64,000 bases of DNA from Alicyclobacillus mali (GCF_017329565.1 NZ_JAFMTT010000002.1), one strand, 5' to 3'. Positions 6,993-15,852 are shown, numbered from the stretch's first letter. Notes: generated by a model from the sequence alone, not told the origin. Numbers and translations are program-made.

Positions 6993-8252
6993 ATGGCGGA
7001 CAAGACGCGCATCGTCGTCACCGGAATGGGCGCCGTGACGCCATTCGGGGTCGGGGTTTCGACGTTTTGGGAGAACATCGTCGCCGGCAGATCGGCCGTG
7101 CGCGAGACGGAGGACGAACTCTTGCGCACGTGGGCGCCGGTGGTTGCGGCGGCCCGCGATTTCGATCCGGCGGCGTATCTGGATAAGAAGCAGGTGCAAA
7201 ACAGCGACCGATTCACGCAAATGGGATTGGTCGCGGCGGCGGAGGCCATTCGGGACGCGGGGTTTGGCGACGGCGGCGCGTTTGGTCCGTATGAGCGGGA
7301 TCGCATCGGAATTTCCATCGGGTGCGCGTTCGGCGGCGTGCAAACGCTGGAGGAAGGATCCAACCGGCTCGCGTCGGGGCGCTCGACGCGCGTGGGCCCG
7401 AGGCTTGTGCCGAAGTCCATTCCCAACGCGGCCGCGGCCGGGATCGCCATGCGCTACGGCATTCGCGGGCCGGTGATGACGTACTCGACCGCGTGCGCCT
7501 CGTCGGCCAACGCCATCGGCGAGGCGAGCTACTGGCTCAGACTCGGCGAGATCGACATGGCGCTGGTGGGCGGCGCGGAGTGCCTGTTCAGCCCGGCCAT
7601 CCTGGCGGGCCTGCGCGCGGCGGGGGCGCTGGCGACGGAAGGGCCGGAGGACTGCGGCGCGTGGTCGCGGCCGTTTGACAAGCGCCGGACCGGCATGGTG
7701 ATGGGCGAGGGCGCGGCGGTGCTGGTGCTGGAGACGCTGGAGCGGGCGCTCGAGCGCGGCGCCACCATCTACGGCGAACTCGTGGGGTACGGCACGTCGA
7801 ACGACGCGTACCACGAGACCTCGCCGGATCCGTCCGGCCACGGCGCAAAACTCGCCATGGCGCGGGCGCTGAAGAGCGCGGGTCTCGCCCTGGAGGATAT
7901 CGACTACGTGAACGCGCACGCGACGGCGACGCCCGCGGGAGACGTGGCGGAGTCGACGGCGCTTCGCGACATGTTTGGACCGCACATCGACGAGATCCCG
8001 GTGAGCTCCATCAAGGGCGCGGTGGGCCACATGCTCGGCACCGCCGGGGCGATTGAGTCCATCGCCTGCGTCAAGGCGCTCGAGACGGGATGGCTGCCGC
8101 CCACCCTGAACTGCGACGACAAGGAGGAGATTGCGCCGCGCGACGTGGTGCCGAATCGGAGCCGCAGGGCGGACATCCGCACGGCGCTCAGCTCCTCGTT
8201 TGGCTTCGGCGGCCAAAACGGCGTGCTCATCTGGAAAAAGGCCGAACTCTGA
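6993..8252 (+). CDS. fabF: Beta-ketoacyl-ACP synthase II
   Basis: 419 residues. Complete thiolase-fold condensing enzyme: nucleophile Cys168 in STACASSANA, His309 in NAHATATPAGD, and Lys341/His346 in KGAVGHMLG, the Cys-His-His triad of FabF/FabB. The C-terminal SSSFGFGGQNG glycine-rich loop is typical. It condenses malonyl-ACP with acyl-ACP during chain elongation and in this genus would handle branched or omega-alicyclic primers, although priming specificity belongs to FabH, which is not in the window. The start is ATG 6993 after GAGAGGAG; a longer in-frame extension to 6864 would run through the promoter. It is followed by a strong terminator and is probably monocistronic. Confidence 0.93.
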   Translation: MADKTRIVVTGMGAVTPFGVGVSTFWENIVAGRSAVRETEDELLRTWAPVVAAARDFDPAAYLDKKQVQNSDRFTQMGLVAAAEAIRDAGFGDGGAFGPYERDRIGISIGCAFGGVQTLEEGSNRLASGRSTRVGPRLVPKSIPNAAAAGIAMRYGIRGPVMTYSTACASSANAIGEASYWLRLGEIDMALVGGAECLFSPAILAGLRAAGALATEGPEDCGAWSRPFDKRRTGMVMGEGAAVLVLETLERALERGATIYGELVGYGTSNDAYHETSPDPSGHGAKLAMARALKSAGLALEDIDYVNAHATATPAGDVAESTALRDMFGPHIDEIPVSSIKGAVGHMLGTAGAIESIACVKALETGWLPPTLNCDDKEEIAPRDVVPNRSRRADIRTALSSSFGFGGQNGVLIWKKAEL

Positions 8253-8280
8253 GCCGCGTCATCCGAGCAGCAATCGAAAA

Positions 8281-8312
8281 GCCGGGCGGAAGAACTCCGT
8301 CCGGCTTTTTTT
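8281..8312 (+). terminator. Rho-independent terminator of fabF
   Basis: A 10-bp stem (GCCGGGCGGA with TCCGTCCGGC, one G-U pair), a 5-base loop and seven Ts. Four As upstream may give weak function toward the convergent gene as well. Confidence 0.9.
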
Positions 8313-8398
8313 CGCGCGTCTCGAGCCGCACCGCCGCGACGCACTGCCGTCGATGCGCTCGTCCATCCGGCCGCTGGCCATCGGCAGGCGATGCGCGC

Positions 8399-10585
8399 TC
8401 AGCCTTCGTCGGGCGCGTACGCCCACGTCCAGCCGCCGTCCCGCGTCACGAGCAGGCCGGCATCCGTCAGGAGCGCGCCGAAGTCGCCTCCCGCGAGCGT
8501 CAGGCTCATGACCTCGTCGGGCAACTTCGATTGAGGCCCGGGCGCGAGATGACGCGCACGCCACGTGGCGCCGTCATCCGTGGTCACGAATAGGGTGAGC
8601 CCCTGGGACGGGTCCATGGTTGCGGACGAGGCGCACACCACCATCCCGCGCGATCCCGCCCACGCCATCGCGAGCGCGTCGTACCCCTCGGGAAGCGAGA
8701 CCGTGCGCTCTGCGTTCCCGGTGACCGGAGACGCCGTGAGCACGGGCTGAAGCACCGGCCCGGTGTCCTTGCCGTTCGACTTGCTGCCCGGGCGGATCAG
8801 CTTGTTGTCGAGCCACCAGACGGTTCCTCCGTCGAAGGCGGGCGCCAAGGCGAGATCGTCATTGGGGACGGAGCGGACGGTCGACCAGTGCACGCCGTCC
8901 CGCGATTCCAGCACCAGGTTCTTCGGCATGGCCGCTATGGCGAGGAGGTAGCCATCCGCCGTCACGGACAAAGCCGCGTCCGACGGACCGAAGGGCGTCA
9001 GGCTCTGCACCACGCTGCTGGGCAGGTCCGCTGCGCCGAGTTCCGTCCACTGTTGGCCGCCGTCCCGGCTCACCCACAGGCGCAGCGGGCCGTTGTCGTT
9101 GTCACCCGAAGCGCCACCCGAAGTTCCTACCGTGGCCACGGCGAGGAGCTTGCCGGGGCCCGCCGCGACCGCGATGGGCGTCTGATGAGGCATGCGGGTC
9201 AGGATGCGCCACGAGGCGCCGCCGTCCTCGCTCTCCTCCACCGTGCCCTGAAACAGATCGCTATCGATGCCCACGAGCGCCGGCCGTCCAGCAGAACCCA
9301 GCGCGGGATCCGCGACGACCTGCACGTCGGGCGGCGCCGCCGGCGCAACCCTGTGCCACGTGTCGAGCCCCGGTCCACTCGCGTAGAGTCCCGTCGGCTC
9401 GGACGAGGACGGCGCGGCGTACCAGGTTCCGGACGGGCTTAGGGCCAGCGCGACGCTGTACCAGTACGGGACCGTTGCGAGGGTCGACGCGTGCCCGGTC
9501 CGGAGGTCAAACGACGTCACGCCACCGGGAAACGGCGCCGCGCCCGGGCACAAGCCGATGTACGCGACGTCCCCGTCGAGGACCGGCACCGACTGCGCGA
9601 TGCGCCCCTGATACGCTTGCGGCATGGCCTCCCGCCACGATGCCCACCCGTTTGTGGTCCAAAGAACCCGCGTCTCCCAACTGCCGAGATCCTTGACCAC
9701 CCACACGCCGACGCCGCTTGCGGTCATGGCGAGATCCGCCTCCCATGGCACGACGCTCGGCCCCGTCAACACGGTGTAAAACGTGCGCCCCCCGTCCTCG
9801 CTCTCGGCCATCACGACCGGCGCGGGGTGATTGCCCGCGCGAAACACCTGCGGTGAAACCTCGCTCAGCCAGACCCGCGTCGGTGACGGGAAGGCGGCAT
9901 CGAGCACCGTGTCCTCGAGCGGCACCCGAGTCCAGGTAGCTCCGCCGTCCGCCGATCGCAGCAGTTCGCCGCTTACCGCAGCATAGCCGGTCGCCCCAAA
10001 CAGTGCGAGGACCGGCGTCTCCGCGGACATCTCATGACCTGTGGACACCGTGATCTGCCAAACGGAGCGCCACGACGCACCCGCGTCTCGCGTCAGCCAG
10101 ATGCGGTACGTGGTTGGCCCCTCCCCCATGTTGGGGCTCACCGTTCCGCGCGCGACGGTGATGACGGCCCCGTCCGACGGGCTCGAAAACGAGATGGCCG
10201 CAACCTGACCAGGGATCTCACTCACCACATGCCAAGGCTTGCCGGCCACACTTTTGATGATGGCGCTCGAAGACTGTCCAACGAGCGCCGCAAACCCAGT
10301 GGCGCCGGCGAAGCTCGGCGGGGCGACCTGCGTGACGCGAGCCGGTCCCCAGTCTGGATGGCCCAGGATTTCAAACGCTCCGCGGCTCGCGAGCGCGCGC
10401 TCGGTGCTCGAACGGGTCGCATCTGCCGTGACTTGGGCTCCCTTGGCAGGCGTCCCGTTCGCCTGCACCCCGGCCGCTGAAGAGCCTGGCAAAGAGCCCG
10501 GCGCCTTCTCACCTGAGACGCCTTGCGCGCCACAGCCCACGGCGAGCACGCCACACACGGCACCCAACCACATCCAACGGCGCAT
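8399..10585 (-). CDS. Exported lipoprotein with BNR/Asp-box beta-propeller repeats
   Basis: 728 residues from ATG 10585 (AAGGAGG upstream). The signal peptide MRRWMWLGAVCGVLAVGC ends in a lipobox-like AVGC, so the mature protein is probably membrane-anchored through Cys18. A Ser/Ala/Gly/Thr-rich linker of about 50 residues follows. The rest holds at least seven Asp-box motifs of the type S-x-D-G-G-x-x-W (for example SADGGATWTR, SEDGGASWRI, SRDGGQQWTE, TDDGATWRA and TRDGGWTWAY), indicating one or two sialidase-like beta-propellers. Asp boxes are structural; no sialidase Arg triad is evident. It could be a photosystem-stability-factor-like assembly protein, a binding protein or a glycosidase. 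Function is not assigned. Confidence 0.75.
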   Translation of the reverse strand: MRRWMWLGAVCGVLAVGCGAQGVSGEKAPGSLPGSSAAGVQANGTPAKGAQVTADATRSSTERALASRGAFEILGHPDWGPARVTQVAPPSFAGATGFAALVGQSSSAIIKSVAGKPWHVVSEIPGQVAAISFSSPSDGAVITVARGTVSPNMGEGPTTYRIWLTRDAGASWRSVWQITVSTGHEMSAETPVLALFGATGYAAVSGELLRSADGGATWTRVPLEDTVLDAAFPSPTRVWLSEVSPQVFRAGNHPAPVVMAESEDGGRTFYTVLTGPSVVPWEADLAMTASGVGVWVVKDLGSWETRVLWTTNGWASWREAMPQAYQGRIAQSVPVLDGDVAYIGLCPGAAPFPGGVTSFDLRTGHASTLATVPYWYSVALALSPSGTWYAAPSSSEPTGLYASGPGLDTWHRVAPAAPPDVQVVADPALGSAGRPALVGIDSDLFQGTVEESEDGGASWRILTRMPHQTPIAVAAGPGKLLAVATVGTSGGASGDNDNGPLRLWVSRDGGQQWTELGAADLPSSVVQSLTPFGPSDAALSVTADGYLLAIAAMPKNLVLESRDGVHWSTVRSVPNDDLALAPAFDGGTVWWLDNKLIRPGSKSNGKDTGPVLQPVLTASPVTGNAERTVSLPEGYDALAMAWAGSRGMVVCASSATMDPSQGLTLFVTTDDGATWRARHLAPGPQSKLPDEVMSLTLAGGDFGALLTDAGLLVTRDGGWTWAYAPDEG

Positions 10586-10670
10586 TCCATCCGCCTCCTT
10601 CTGCGCTTCGCGCACAGACCACATGGATTAGACGGAATGCGCCGCCATCCTGTGACACCGACGGAAGGCG

Positions 10671-11561
10671 TCAGGTCTGTCCCACCCAGTCAGGCCGCGC
10701 GACGCGCCGCCACGCCTCGCGGATGGCGTCAAACTCCTCCTTCGTCAGCGCCCCCTCGTCGACGTAGCGCGCGTTCTCCTGCCACCTTCCCGGATTCTGC
10801 GTCCCCACGATGGCCGTCGTCACCCCCGGGATGGAGAGCGTGAAGCGGAGCGCCACCCCAACCGCCTCGCTGAGCGGCCGCTCGGTGAAGGGGAACTTCA
10901 GTTCCCTGAGCCTGCGCCAATACTCGACGTAATAATCCACGTCGGGCTTCTCGTGATACCGCCACGCCACGTTCGCCACCGGCCGCTTGGCGATGATCCC
11001 CATGCCGCGCGCGGCAGCCAGAGGAATCGCCCCATCGATGGCGCTCTGATCCGCCACGTTGACCGAGGTCTGCAGGCTATCGAACACGCCGAGTTCCACG
11101 GCGTACTTCGCCGCCTCGTTGTCGCCGCTGTAGCCGAGGAAGCGGATCTTGCCCGCCTCCTTCGCCTTTTGCAGCTCCTCAATGACGCTGCCCTCCTTCA
11201 GCACCTCAATGGAGCAGCTGTGGAGCTGCATCAGATCCACGTAGTCCGTGCGCAATCGCTTCAGGCTCCGGTCGATGCTCGCGCGGATGGTCTCCGGCGC
11301 CCAGTCCGGGGTCTCGAGGCCCGATTGATGGCCGCACTTCGTGAACAGAAAGTACTCCCCGCGGCGGTTCCCCACCGCCCGACCGATGAGCTCCTCGCTA
11401 TCCCCGTAACACTCGCCCGTGTCAATCACGTTCAGCCCCGCGTCGAGCGCGCTCGCGAGCAGGCGCTCCACCGTCGCCACGTCCGATCCGCGAATCTCCG
11501 ATCCGCCAAACCCCAGCGCGCTCACGCGCATACCCGTGCGTCCAAACTCGCGGTATTCCAT
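10671..11561 (-). CDS. Aldo/keto reductase
   Basis: 296 residues, (alpha/beta)8 barrel. Catalytic positions are readable: the Asp of NVIDTGECYGDSE, Tyr in the same stretch, Lys in FTKCG and His in QLHSCS, giving the usual Asp-Tyr-Lys-His set. Residues near 250 (STIPGVTTAIVGTQNPGR type) fit the NADP(H) site. The family reduces aldehydes and ketones in the cytoplasm; the substrate is not predictable. GAGGAGG lies upstream of the ATG. It is the last of three closely spaced genes on this strand (chemoreceptor, HAD hydrolase, reductase; gaps 13-21 bp). Confidence 0.88.
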   Translation of the reverse strand: MEYREFGRTGMRVSALGFGGSEIRGSDVATVERLLASALDAGLNVIDTGECYGDSEELIGRAVGNRRGEYFLFTKCGHQSGLETPDWAPETIRASIDRSLKRLRTDYVDLMQLHSCSIEVLKEGSVIEELQKAKEAGKIRFLGYSGDNEAAKYAVELGVFDSLQTSVNVADQSAIDGAIPLAAARGMGIIAKRPVANVAWRYHEKPDVDYYVEYWRRLRELKFPFTERPLSEAVGVALRFTLSIPGVTTAIVGTQNPGRWQENARYVDEGALTKEEFDAIREAWRRVARPDWVGQT

Positions 11562-11574
11562 CGTCCTTTCCTCC

Positions 11575-12414
11575 TCACGCCTCGGCTTCCTCGGCTCGCC
11601 TGAGGCAGGTCATGAGCACGTCTCCCAATTCCCCCGGATGCGTCAGCCGAAGGGTCACGTCCGGCCGCTCCCGGCCGATATACCGGTCAATGTAGATGGT
11701 CAGCATCCCCAGGCGGATGGCCGGCCGCATCTCGTTCCGGTAGTGATCTCCTACGGACACCGCCCGCTCGGGCGCCACGCCGTACTTCGCGAGCCACTTG
11801 CGGAAGTGCTCCTCCGTCCGGTACGGTTTTACCGCCCGAAACACGAAGTCTTCGATCACGTCCTCCAAATTCAGCTTGCGCAGAATCGCGCGGCTGTCCG
11901 GCTCGGGGCTGTTGGTGGCGAGCACCACGTGGCCGCCGCGCGCCCGAATTTCCTCCATCGCCTCCCGCAGCCCGCCGAGCGGCTGCATGGGAAACGGGCC
12001 CGCCATGAAGTCGCGCGTGCGCAAAAACGCCTCGTCCCGCTCGCGCGGGCCAATCCCATGCCGAATCGCCACCACCTGCAGCAGACCCCACGGGTCGTCC
12101 ACGTGCAGATACGCCCGATCCGGCCTGTCCTCCTCGGCCACCTCCACGCGCTCGCCCGTCTCGCGCGAAAACGCGTGTCCGTAAAACGCCTGGCCGTCGC
12201 GCAGAAGCGCCCGGTGAGCGTCCTCAAGGAACGCCTCGCGCTGGGCTTCCGGCAAAAACGACGCCAGTTCGCGCGCGTACGCCTCAAAGTGCTCTGTCTC
12301 CGCGTAGACGGTGCCGTCGAGATCGAAGATGAAAAGCTTGGCACGCCCGATGCGGACGTAAGGGTCCTGATGCACTCGTCTCACTCCCGCAGAATCGAAT
12401 GTCTCTGGCATCAT
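11575..12414 (-). CDS. HAD-superfamily hydrolase
   Basis: 279 residues. Motif I FIFDLDGTVY supplies the nucleophile and acid/base Asp pair. Motif II is the Thr/Ser of VVLATNSPE near the middle, motif III is a Lys near FRAVKPYRTEEHF, and motif IV is VSVGDHYRNEM. A helical cap lies between motifs I and II, so it is a subfamily I (phosphoglycolate phosphatase/YjjG-like) enzyme acting on a small phosphorylated metabolite. The start is uncertain: two adjacent ATGs at 12414 and 12411 have only a weak AGAAGAG upstream. It lies between the chemoreceptor and the aldo/keto reductase, probably co-transcribed with both. Confidence 0.82.
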   Translation of the reverse strand: MMPETFDSAGVRRVHQDPYVRIGRAKLFIFDLDGTVYAETEHFEAYARELASFLPEAQREAFLEDAHRALLRDGQAFYGHAFSRETGERVEVAEEDRPDRAYLHVDDPWGLLQVVAIRHGIGPRERDEAFLRTRDFMAGPFPMQPLGGLREAMEEIRARGGHVVLATNSPEPDSRAILRKLNLEDVIEDFVFRAVKPYRTEEHFRKWLAKYGVAPERAVSVGDHYRNEMRPAIRLGMLTIYIDRYIGRERPDVTLRLTHPGELGDVLMTCLRRAEEAEA

Positions 12415-12435
12415 GTTTCACAATTTCTCTTCTGA

Positions 12436-13767
12436 TCACGCCTCGAGTCGAAAATTGGCCACCAGGCGCTGCAGCGACTCCGCCATCTGCGCGAGCGCGG
12501 CGGCCGACGCCGTCATCTCCTGCATGGAGGCGAGCTGCTCCTCCGTCGTCGCCGCCACCGTTTCCATGCCCGCGCTCGTCTGTGCCGACACCTGCGCGAT
12601 CTCGTCCACGCCCTCGCGCAACTGCGCGGAAGCCCGGCCGAGCCGGTTGACGAAGGTCAGCACGCCCTGCAGCTCACCGTCCACGCGCTCCACCGCCTGG
12701 CGGATGCGCGCGAACGACGCGTCCACCGCTTCGAACGAGGCCCGCCCCGCCTCGACCTGCTCGCGCGACGAGGCCATGCGGGCCGCCGCGTTCTCCATGT
12801 CGGCCCGAATCGCATCCACCAGCGACGCAATCTGCTTCGATGAGTCGGCCGACTGCTCCGCCAATTTGCGGATTTCCGACGCCACCACCGAAAAGCCGCG
12901 CCCCGCCTCGCCCGCGCGAGCCGCCTCGATGGCCGCGTTCAGCGCCAAAAGGTGCGTCTGCTTGGCGATGCGGGTCATGACCTCCACAATCGCGCCCACC
13001 TCCTGCGATCTCGACGCAAACCCCCGCACCGCCTGCGCCAGGTGTTCAAAAGCCCCTTCGACGGAGGCCATCTGCGCGGACGCCTGGGCCACGTGCGCGC
13101 CCCCTTCCCTGGCCGCCTCCCTGGCTTGGGACGTCGCCTCGCTGGCGCCTTGAAACCGGGCCGACATGTCGTTCATGCCGCGAGAGAGAAGCTGAAACAC
13201 GTCGGTCGAACGGACGATGCGCTCGTCCTGCCGCCGCACGCCGGAGGACACGTCCTGGATGGTGAACGCAATCTGCTCCGCCGCCTTGCCCGTCTCCTCC
13301 GCGCTCGCCGCGAGTTCCTGGCTTGCCGCGGCGAGATCGCCCGACGTGCGCGCGAGCTCGCGGATGACCTCCTGCATGGCGGCGGTGGCGGCGTTCAGCT
13401 CGCGTGCGAGAAGTCCCATCTCATCCTGGGTCTCGACGGCGACGCGCGCCGCGAGATTGCCCGCCGCCACGTCCTGCACCACGCGCACCAGCCGGCCGAG
13501 CGGCCGGATGACGAGGATCTGGATGGCCACGAGCAAAAGCGCAGCCGACACAATCACGCTGACCGCGCTGTTGACGTAGATCCCGTAATGACTGTCCGGC
13601 ACCGCGCGGCGAATCGCGGCGTTGATGGCGTCCGCAATGGGGACGCTCACCGCGAGGCTGACGATCACGACGACGATCATCTTCACGCGCAGGCTGACGC
13701 GCACGGCCTTCTCTGCCTGGGAACCTCCCTGAGATCCTGTGTGCAACGCTTCCGATGTAGTCTCCAA
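12436..13767 (-). CDS. Methyl-accepting chemotaxis protein with minimal sensor loop
   Basis: 443 residues. Two transmembrane helices (about 29-48 and 68-88) are separated by only about 20 external residues, so there is no folded periplasmic sensor domain. A HAMP linker follows (IRPLGRLVRVVQDVAAGNLAARV), then a long helical signalling hairpin whose tip reads IVEVMTRIAKQTHLLALNAAIEAARAGEAGRGFSVVA in two stretches, the CheA/CheW contact region. Gln/Glu-rich methylation segments flank it. It probably senses membrane, redox or temperature state or a cytoplasmic cue. The start appears to be TTG at 13767, with AGGGAG upstream. No che or flagellar genes are in the window. Confidence 0.9.
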   Translation of the reverse strand: METTSEALHTGSQGGSQAEKAVRVSLRVKMIVVVIVSLAVSVPIADAINAAIRRAVPDSHYGIYVNSAVSVIVSAALLLVAIQILVIRPLGRLVRVVQDVAAGNLAARVAVETQDEMGLLARELNAATAAMQEVIRELARTSGDLAAASQELAASAEETGKAAEQIAFTIQDVSSGVRRQDERIVRSTDVFQLLSRGMNDMSARFQGASEATSQAREAAREGGAHVAQASAQMASVEGAFEHLAQAVRGFASRSQEVGAIVEVMTRIAKQTHLLALNAAIEAARAGEAGRGFSVVASEIRKLAEQSADSSKQIASLVDAIRADMENAAARMASSREQVEAGRASFEAVDASFARIRQAVERVDGELQGVLTFVNRLGRASAQLREGVDEIAQVSAQTSAGMETVAATTEEQLASMQEMTASAAALAQMAESLQRLVANFRLEA

Positions 13768-13837
13768 CGCGCCTTCACTCCCTATTGCGCATCCCCTCTC
13801 AAACTACGACGCCAGGCGCGCCATCTCCTGCCTGCGG

Positions 13838-13867
13838 TTGCCCATGCACCGGCGCGGCTGTCATAAT
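13838..13867 (+). promoter_or_regulatory. Promoter for the thioesterase-purU operon
   Basis: TTGCCC (13838-13843), an 18-base spacer and CATAAT (13862-13867), about 40 bases before the ATG at 13909. The 140-bp gap also serves the divergent chemoreceptor gene. Confidence 0.45.
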
Positions 13868-13908
13868 AGAACAAGTGGTCTGACAGGGACAGATACGGGA
13901 GGTGCGCC

Positions 13909-14340
13909 ATGGGATTCGACTACTGTTTCGCGTGCGGAAAGGACAACCCGCACGGCCTCCACATGCACTTTGAGCGGGACGGCGACGGCGTGGTCTGCCA
14001 CTTCCAGACACAGGAACATCATATCGGCTGGCCAAACGTGCAGCACGGCGGGATCACGTGCACACTGCTCGACGAGGCTTCGGCCTATGTGCCGTTTTTC
14101 CTGGGGCTCGTGACCGTGACGGCCGAGCTGAACATCTCGTTCAAGAAGCCCGTCCACGTCGGCGAGCGGCTCCGCGTGTGGGCCAGGCCTACGAAGGTTT
14201 CGTCGCGACTTCTTGTGGTGGAAGCTGCGGTGGAAAGCGAAGACGGCGAGCTGAAGGCGTCGTCGACGGCCAAGATGATGGTGCTCAGCGCGGAGAAACA
14301 AAAACAGCTTGGCATGGAGGGGTTGGAGGCAAAAGGATGA
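13909..14340 (+). CDS. PaaI-family hotdog thioesterase
   Basis: 143 residues. The opening CFACGKDNPHGLHMHFERDGDG followed by HHIGWPNVQHGGITCTLLDEASAY is the PaaI/YigI-type thioesterase signature, with the HGG-x-x-x-x-L-x-D segment providing the oxyanion helix and the catalytic Asp/Glu. It would hydrolyse an acyl- or aryl-CoA thioester. The N-terminal CFACG is often seen in this subgroup. Its stop codon overlaps the purU start (ATGA), so the two are translationally coupled, although a metabolic link to formate/folate is not obvious. Confidence 0.83.
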   Translation: MGFDYCFACGKDNPHGLHMHFERDGDGVVCHFQTQEHHIGWPNVQHGGITCTLLDEASAYVPFFLGLVTVTAELNISFKKPVHVGERLRVWARPTKVSSRLLVVEAAVESEDGELKASSTAKMMVLSAEKQKQLGMEGLEAKG

Positions 14341-15200
14341 CATCCCGGGAGAATCGCGGTCGCCTGCTCATTTCGTGTCCGGATCAAATCGGCATCGTCG
14401 GCGCCATCGGCCAATTTCTCGCCTCGTGCGGCGCGAACATCGCCGAATCGGCGCAGCACTCCACGGCCCCCTGGGGCGGCGACTTCTTCATGCGCGTGGA
14501 ATTCGAACTCGAAGACCTGCCCAACCGCGAGGAGGCGCTCTGCCGCGACTTCGCAAAGTTGGCCGAGGAATACCAGATGCGCTGGCGGTATCACCCCGCG
14601 CGGAAGAAAAAGCGCATGGCCATCTTCGTCTCGCGCGAGCTGCATTGCCTGCAGGAGCTTTTGTGGGAATGGCAGGACGGCCTGCTCGACGCGGATCTCA
14701 AGATGGTCATCTCCAATCACGAGGACGCGAGGCCCCTCGTGGAAAGCCTCGGCATTCCATACTACCACATCCCGGTCACGCCGGAGGCCAAGGCGGAGGC
14801 CGAGGCCCAAGCGCTCGCGCTCCTGGATGGCCAGATCGACGTCATCGTCCTCGCGCGGTACATGCAAATTCTGAGCCCGTCGTTTCTCGAGCATTATCCG
14901 CAGCGCATCATCAACATCCATCACTCGTTTTTGCCGGCATTCATCGGGCGGAATCCGTATCAGCGGGCGTATCAGCGCGGGGTGAAGCTCATCGGCGCGA
15001 CGGCCCACTACGTGACCGAGGAACTCGACGAAGGGCCCATCATCGAGCAGGACGTGATGCGGGTCGACCACCGCTTCACGGCGCTCGACCTGCGCATCGC
15101 GGGACGTCAGGTGGAGCGGGCTGTGCTAAGCCGCGCCGTGAAATGGCACCTGGAGGATAAGGTCATCGTGCACGGCAACAAGACCATCGTGTTCGCGTGA
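14337..15200 (+). CDS. purU: Formyltetrahydrofolate deformylase
   Basis: 287 residues. An N-terminal ACT domain (about 8-85, RLLISCPDQIGIVGAIGQFL) is followed by a formyl-transferase-like catalytic domain. Landmarks are VISNHEDARP, VLARYMQILSP and the active-site NIHHSFLPAFIGRNPYQRAY and GATAHYVTEELDEGPIIEQD, with Asn, His and Asp of the hydrolase. It splits 10-formyl-THF into formate and THF, balancing one-carbon pools. The length is normal (about 280-300). The start ATG overlaps the stop of the thioesterase gene by 4 bp. Downstream lies the folded leader of a separate small gene. Confidence 0.95.
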   Translation: MTSRENRGRLLISCPDQIGIVGAIGQFLASCGANIAESAQHSTAPWGGDFFMRVEFELEDLPNREEALCRDFAKLAEEYQMRWRYHPARKKKRMAIFVSRELHCLQELLWEWQDGLLDADLKMVISNHEDARPLVESLGIPYYHIPVTPEAKAEAEAQALALLDGQIDVIVLARYMQILSPSFLEHYPQRIINIHHSFLPAFIGRNPYQRAYQRGVKLIGATAHYVTEELDEGPIIEQDVMRVDHRFTALDLRIAGRQVERAVLSRAVKWHLEDKVIVHGNKTIVFA

Positions 15201-15213
15201 AAACATGCCGCGA

Positions 15214-15300
15214 GGATGTGGCATGGGCGGCTGTCGCTTCGGCGTCCGCCAGCGTGGCATACGCTGAAGCGAAAGGAGGCTGTTTCGCCATGCCACATCC
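15214..15300 (+). promoter_or_regulatory. Highly structured leader burying the start codon
   Basis: Bases 15214-15226 and 15288-15300 are perfectly complementary over 13 bp; the right arm contains the ATG (15290-15292) of the next gene. Inside, 15234-15240 pairs with 15266-15272 (TCGCTTC/GAAGCGA), enclosing a 5-bp hairpin 15251-15255/15261-15265 and a short GGC/GCC hairpin at 15241-15250. The AAGGAGG ribosome binding site (15273-15279) sits unpaired between the two stems. The design resembles a translational switch, such as a thermosensor or protein-binding site. No known riboswitch class was recognised. Confidence 0.6.
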
Positions 15301-15655
15301 GTTATATCCCATTGCGAAGCAATACGTCGGGCGACCCGTCATCGTACACCACGTGAACGGCCGCCGATATCACGGCATCCTGCACAGCGTCCGCGATCAC
15401 GGCATCTATCTTCTCAACGTCCGCCCCATTGCCCACGCGGCGGGTCAGGGCGAAGAGCGGTTTTCGACGCTCAACGAGGCGACGAGCGGTGACGTGGAGA
15501 CGGTGTACGCCCCGGTTGGCTACTTCGCCTTCGGCGCTCTGACCGGCCTCACGCTCGGCACGGCGCTCGGCGCGACGATGGCCCGCCCGTACCCGTACTA
15601 CGGCTACGGTTATGGATATGGGTACGGTTACGGTTACCCTGGCTACTGGTGGTAA
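15290..15655 (+). CDS. Small protein, LSm-like N-terminus and Gly/Tyr repeat tail
   Basis: 121 residues from ATG 15290 (AAAGGAGG, 10 bases upstream). Residues about 10-45 (VGRPVIVHHVNGRRYHGILHSVRDHGIYLLN) have the strand pattern of a small Sm/LSm-type barrel seen in Firmicute spore and envelope proteins. A hydrophobic, Gly-rich segment follows (about 85-105, YFAFGALTGLTLGTALGATM) that could span or insert into a membrane. The tail is YYGYGYGYGYGYGYPGYWW. Not a recognised family member. The Tyr/Gly tail suggests coat or wall association and crosslinking. An in-frame GTG at 15197 overlaps the purU stop but has no ribosome binding site. Confidence 0.65.
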   Translation: MPHPLYPIAKQYVGRPVIVHHVNGRRYHGILHSVRDHGIYLLNVRPIAHAAGQGEERFSTLNEATSGDVETVYAPVGYFAFGALTGLTLGTALGATMARPYPYYGYGYGYGYGYGYPGYWW

Positions 15656-15697
15656 GCCGATGGGGCTGTCCCCAAGCCCATCCGTTCGAAGGGGGCA

Positions 15698-15714
15698 GGG
15701 GCTAGCCCCTTTTT
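15698..15714 (+). terminator. Terminator after the Gly/Tyr protein gene
   Basis: GGGG-CTAG-CCCC followed by TTTTT. Short stem but a good U-tract; placed about 45 bp after the stop. Confidence 0.6.
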
Positions 15715-15746
15715 CATGCTCACTGGCTGTCTCGCATGCTGGTATG

Positions 15747-15784
15747 AAAAAGGAAAAAGGGACCCTGCCTCGTTCGAGAGGGTC
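15747..15784 (-). terminator. Terminator of the sulfur/siroheme operon
   Basis: On the minus strand, GACCCT pairs with AGGGTC (15784-15779 with 15766-15761). An inner CTCG/CGAG stem extends it, and two T-rich runs follow (A-rich on the plus strand, 15747-15760). It lies about 70 bp beyond the stop of the chelatase gene. Confidence 0.65.
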
Positions 15785-15852
15785 GCCTCCTTGAGCAGAT
15801 GGTGGGTGAAGCGGACGAGCCTCGTCGCGAGGTGCGTTTTCACGAGGCCCCA

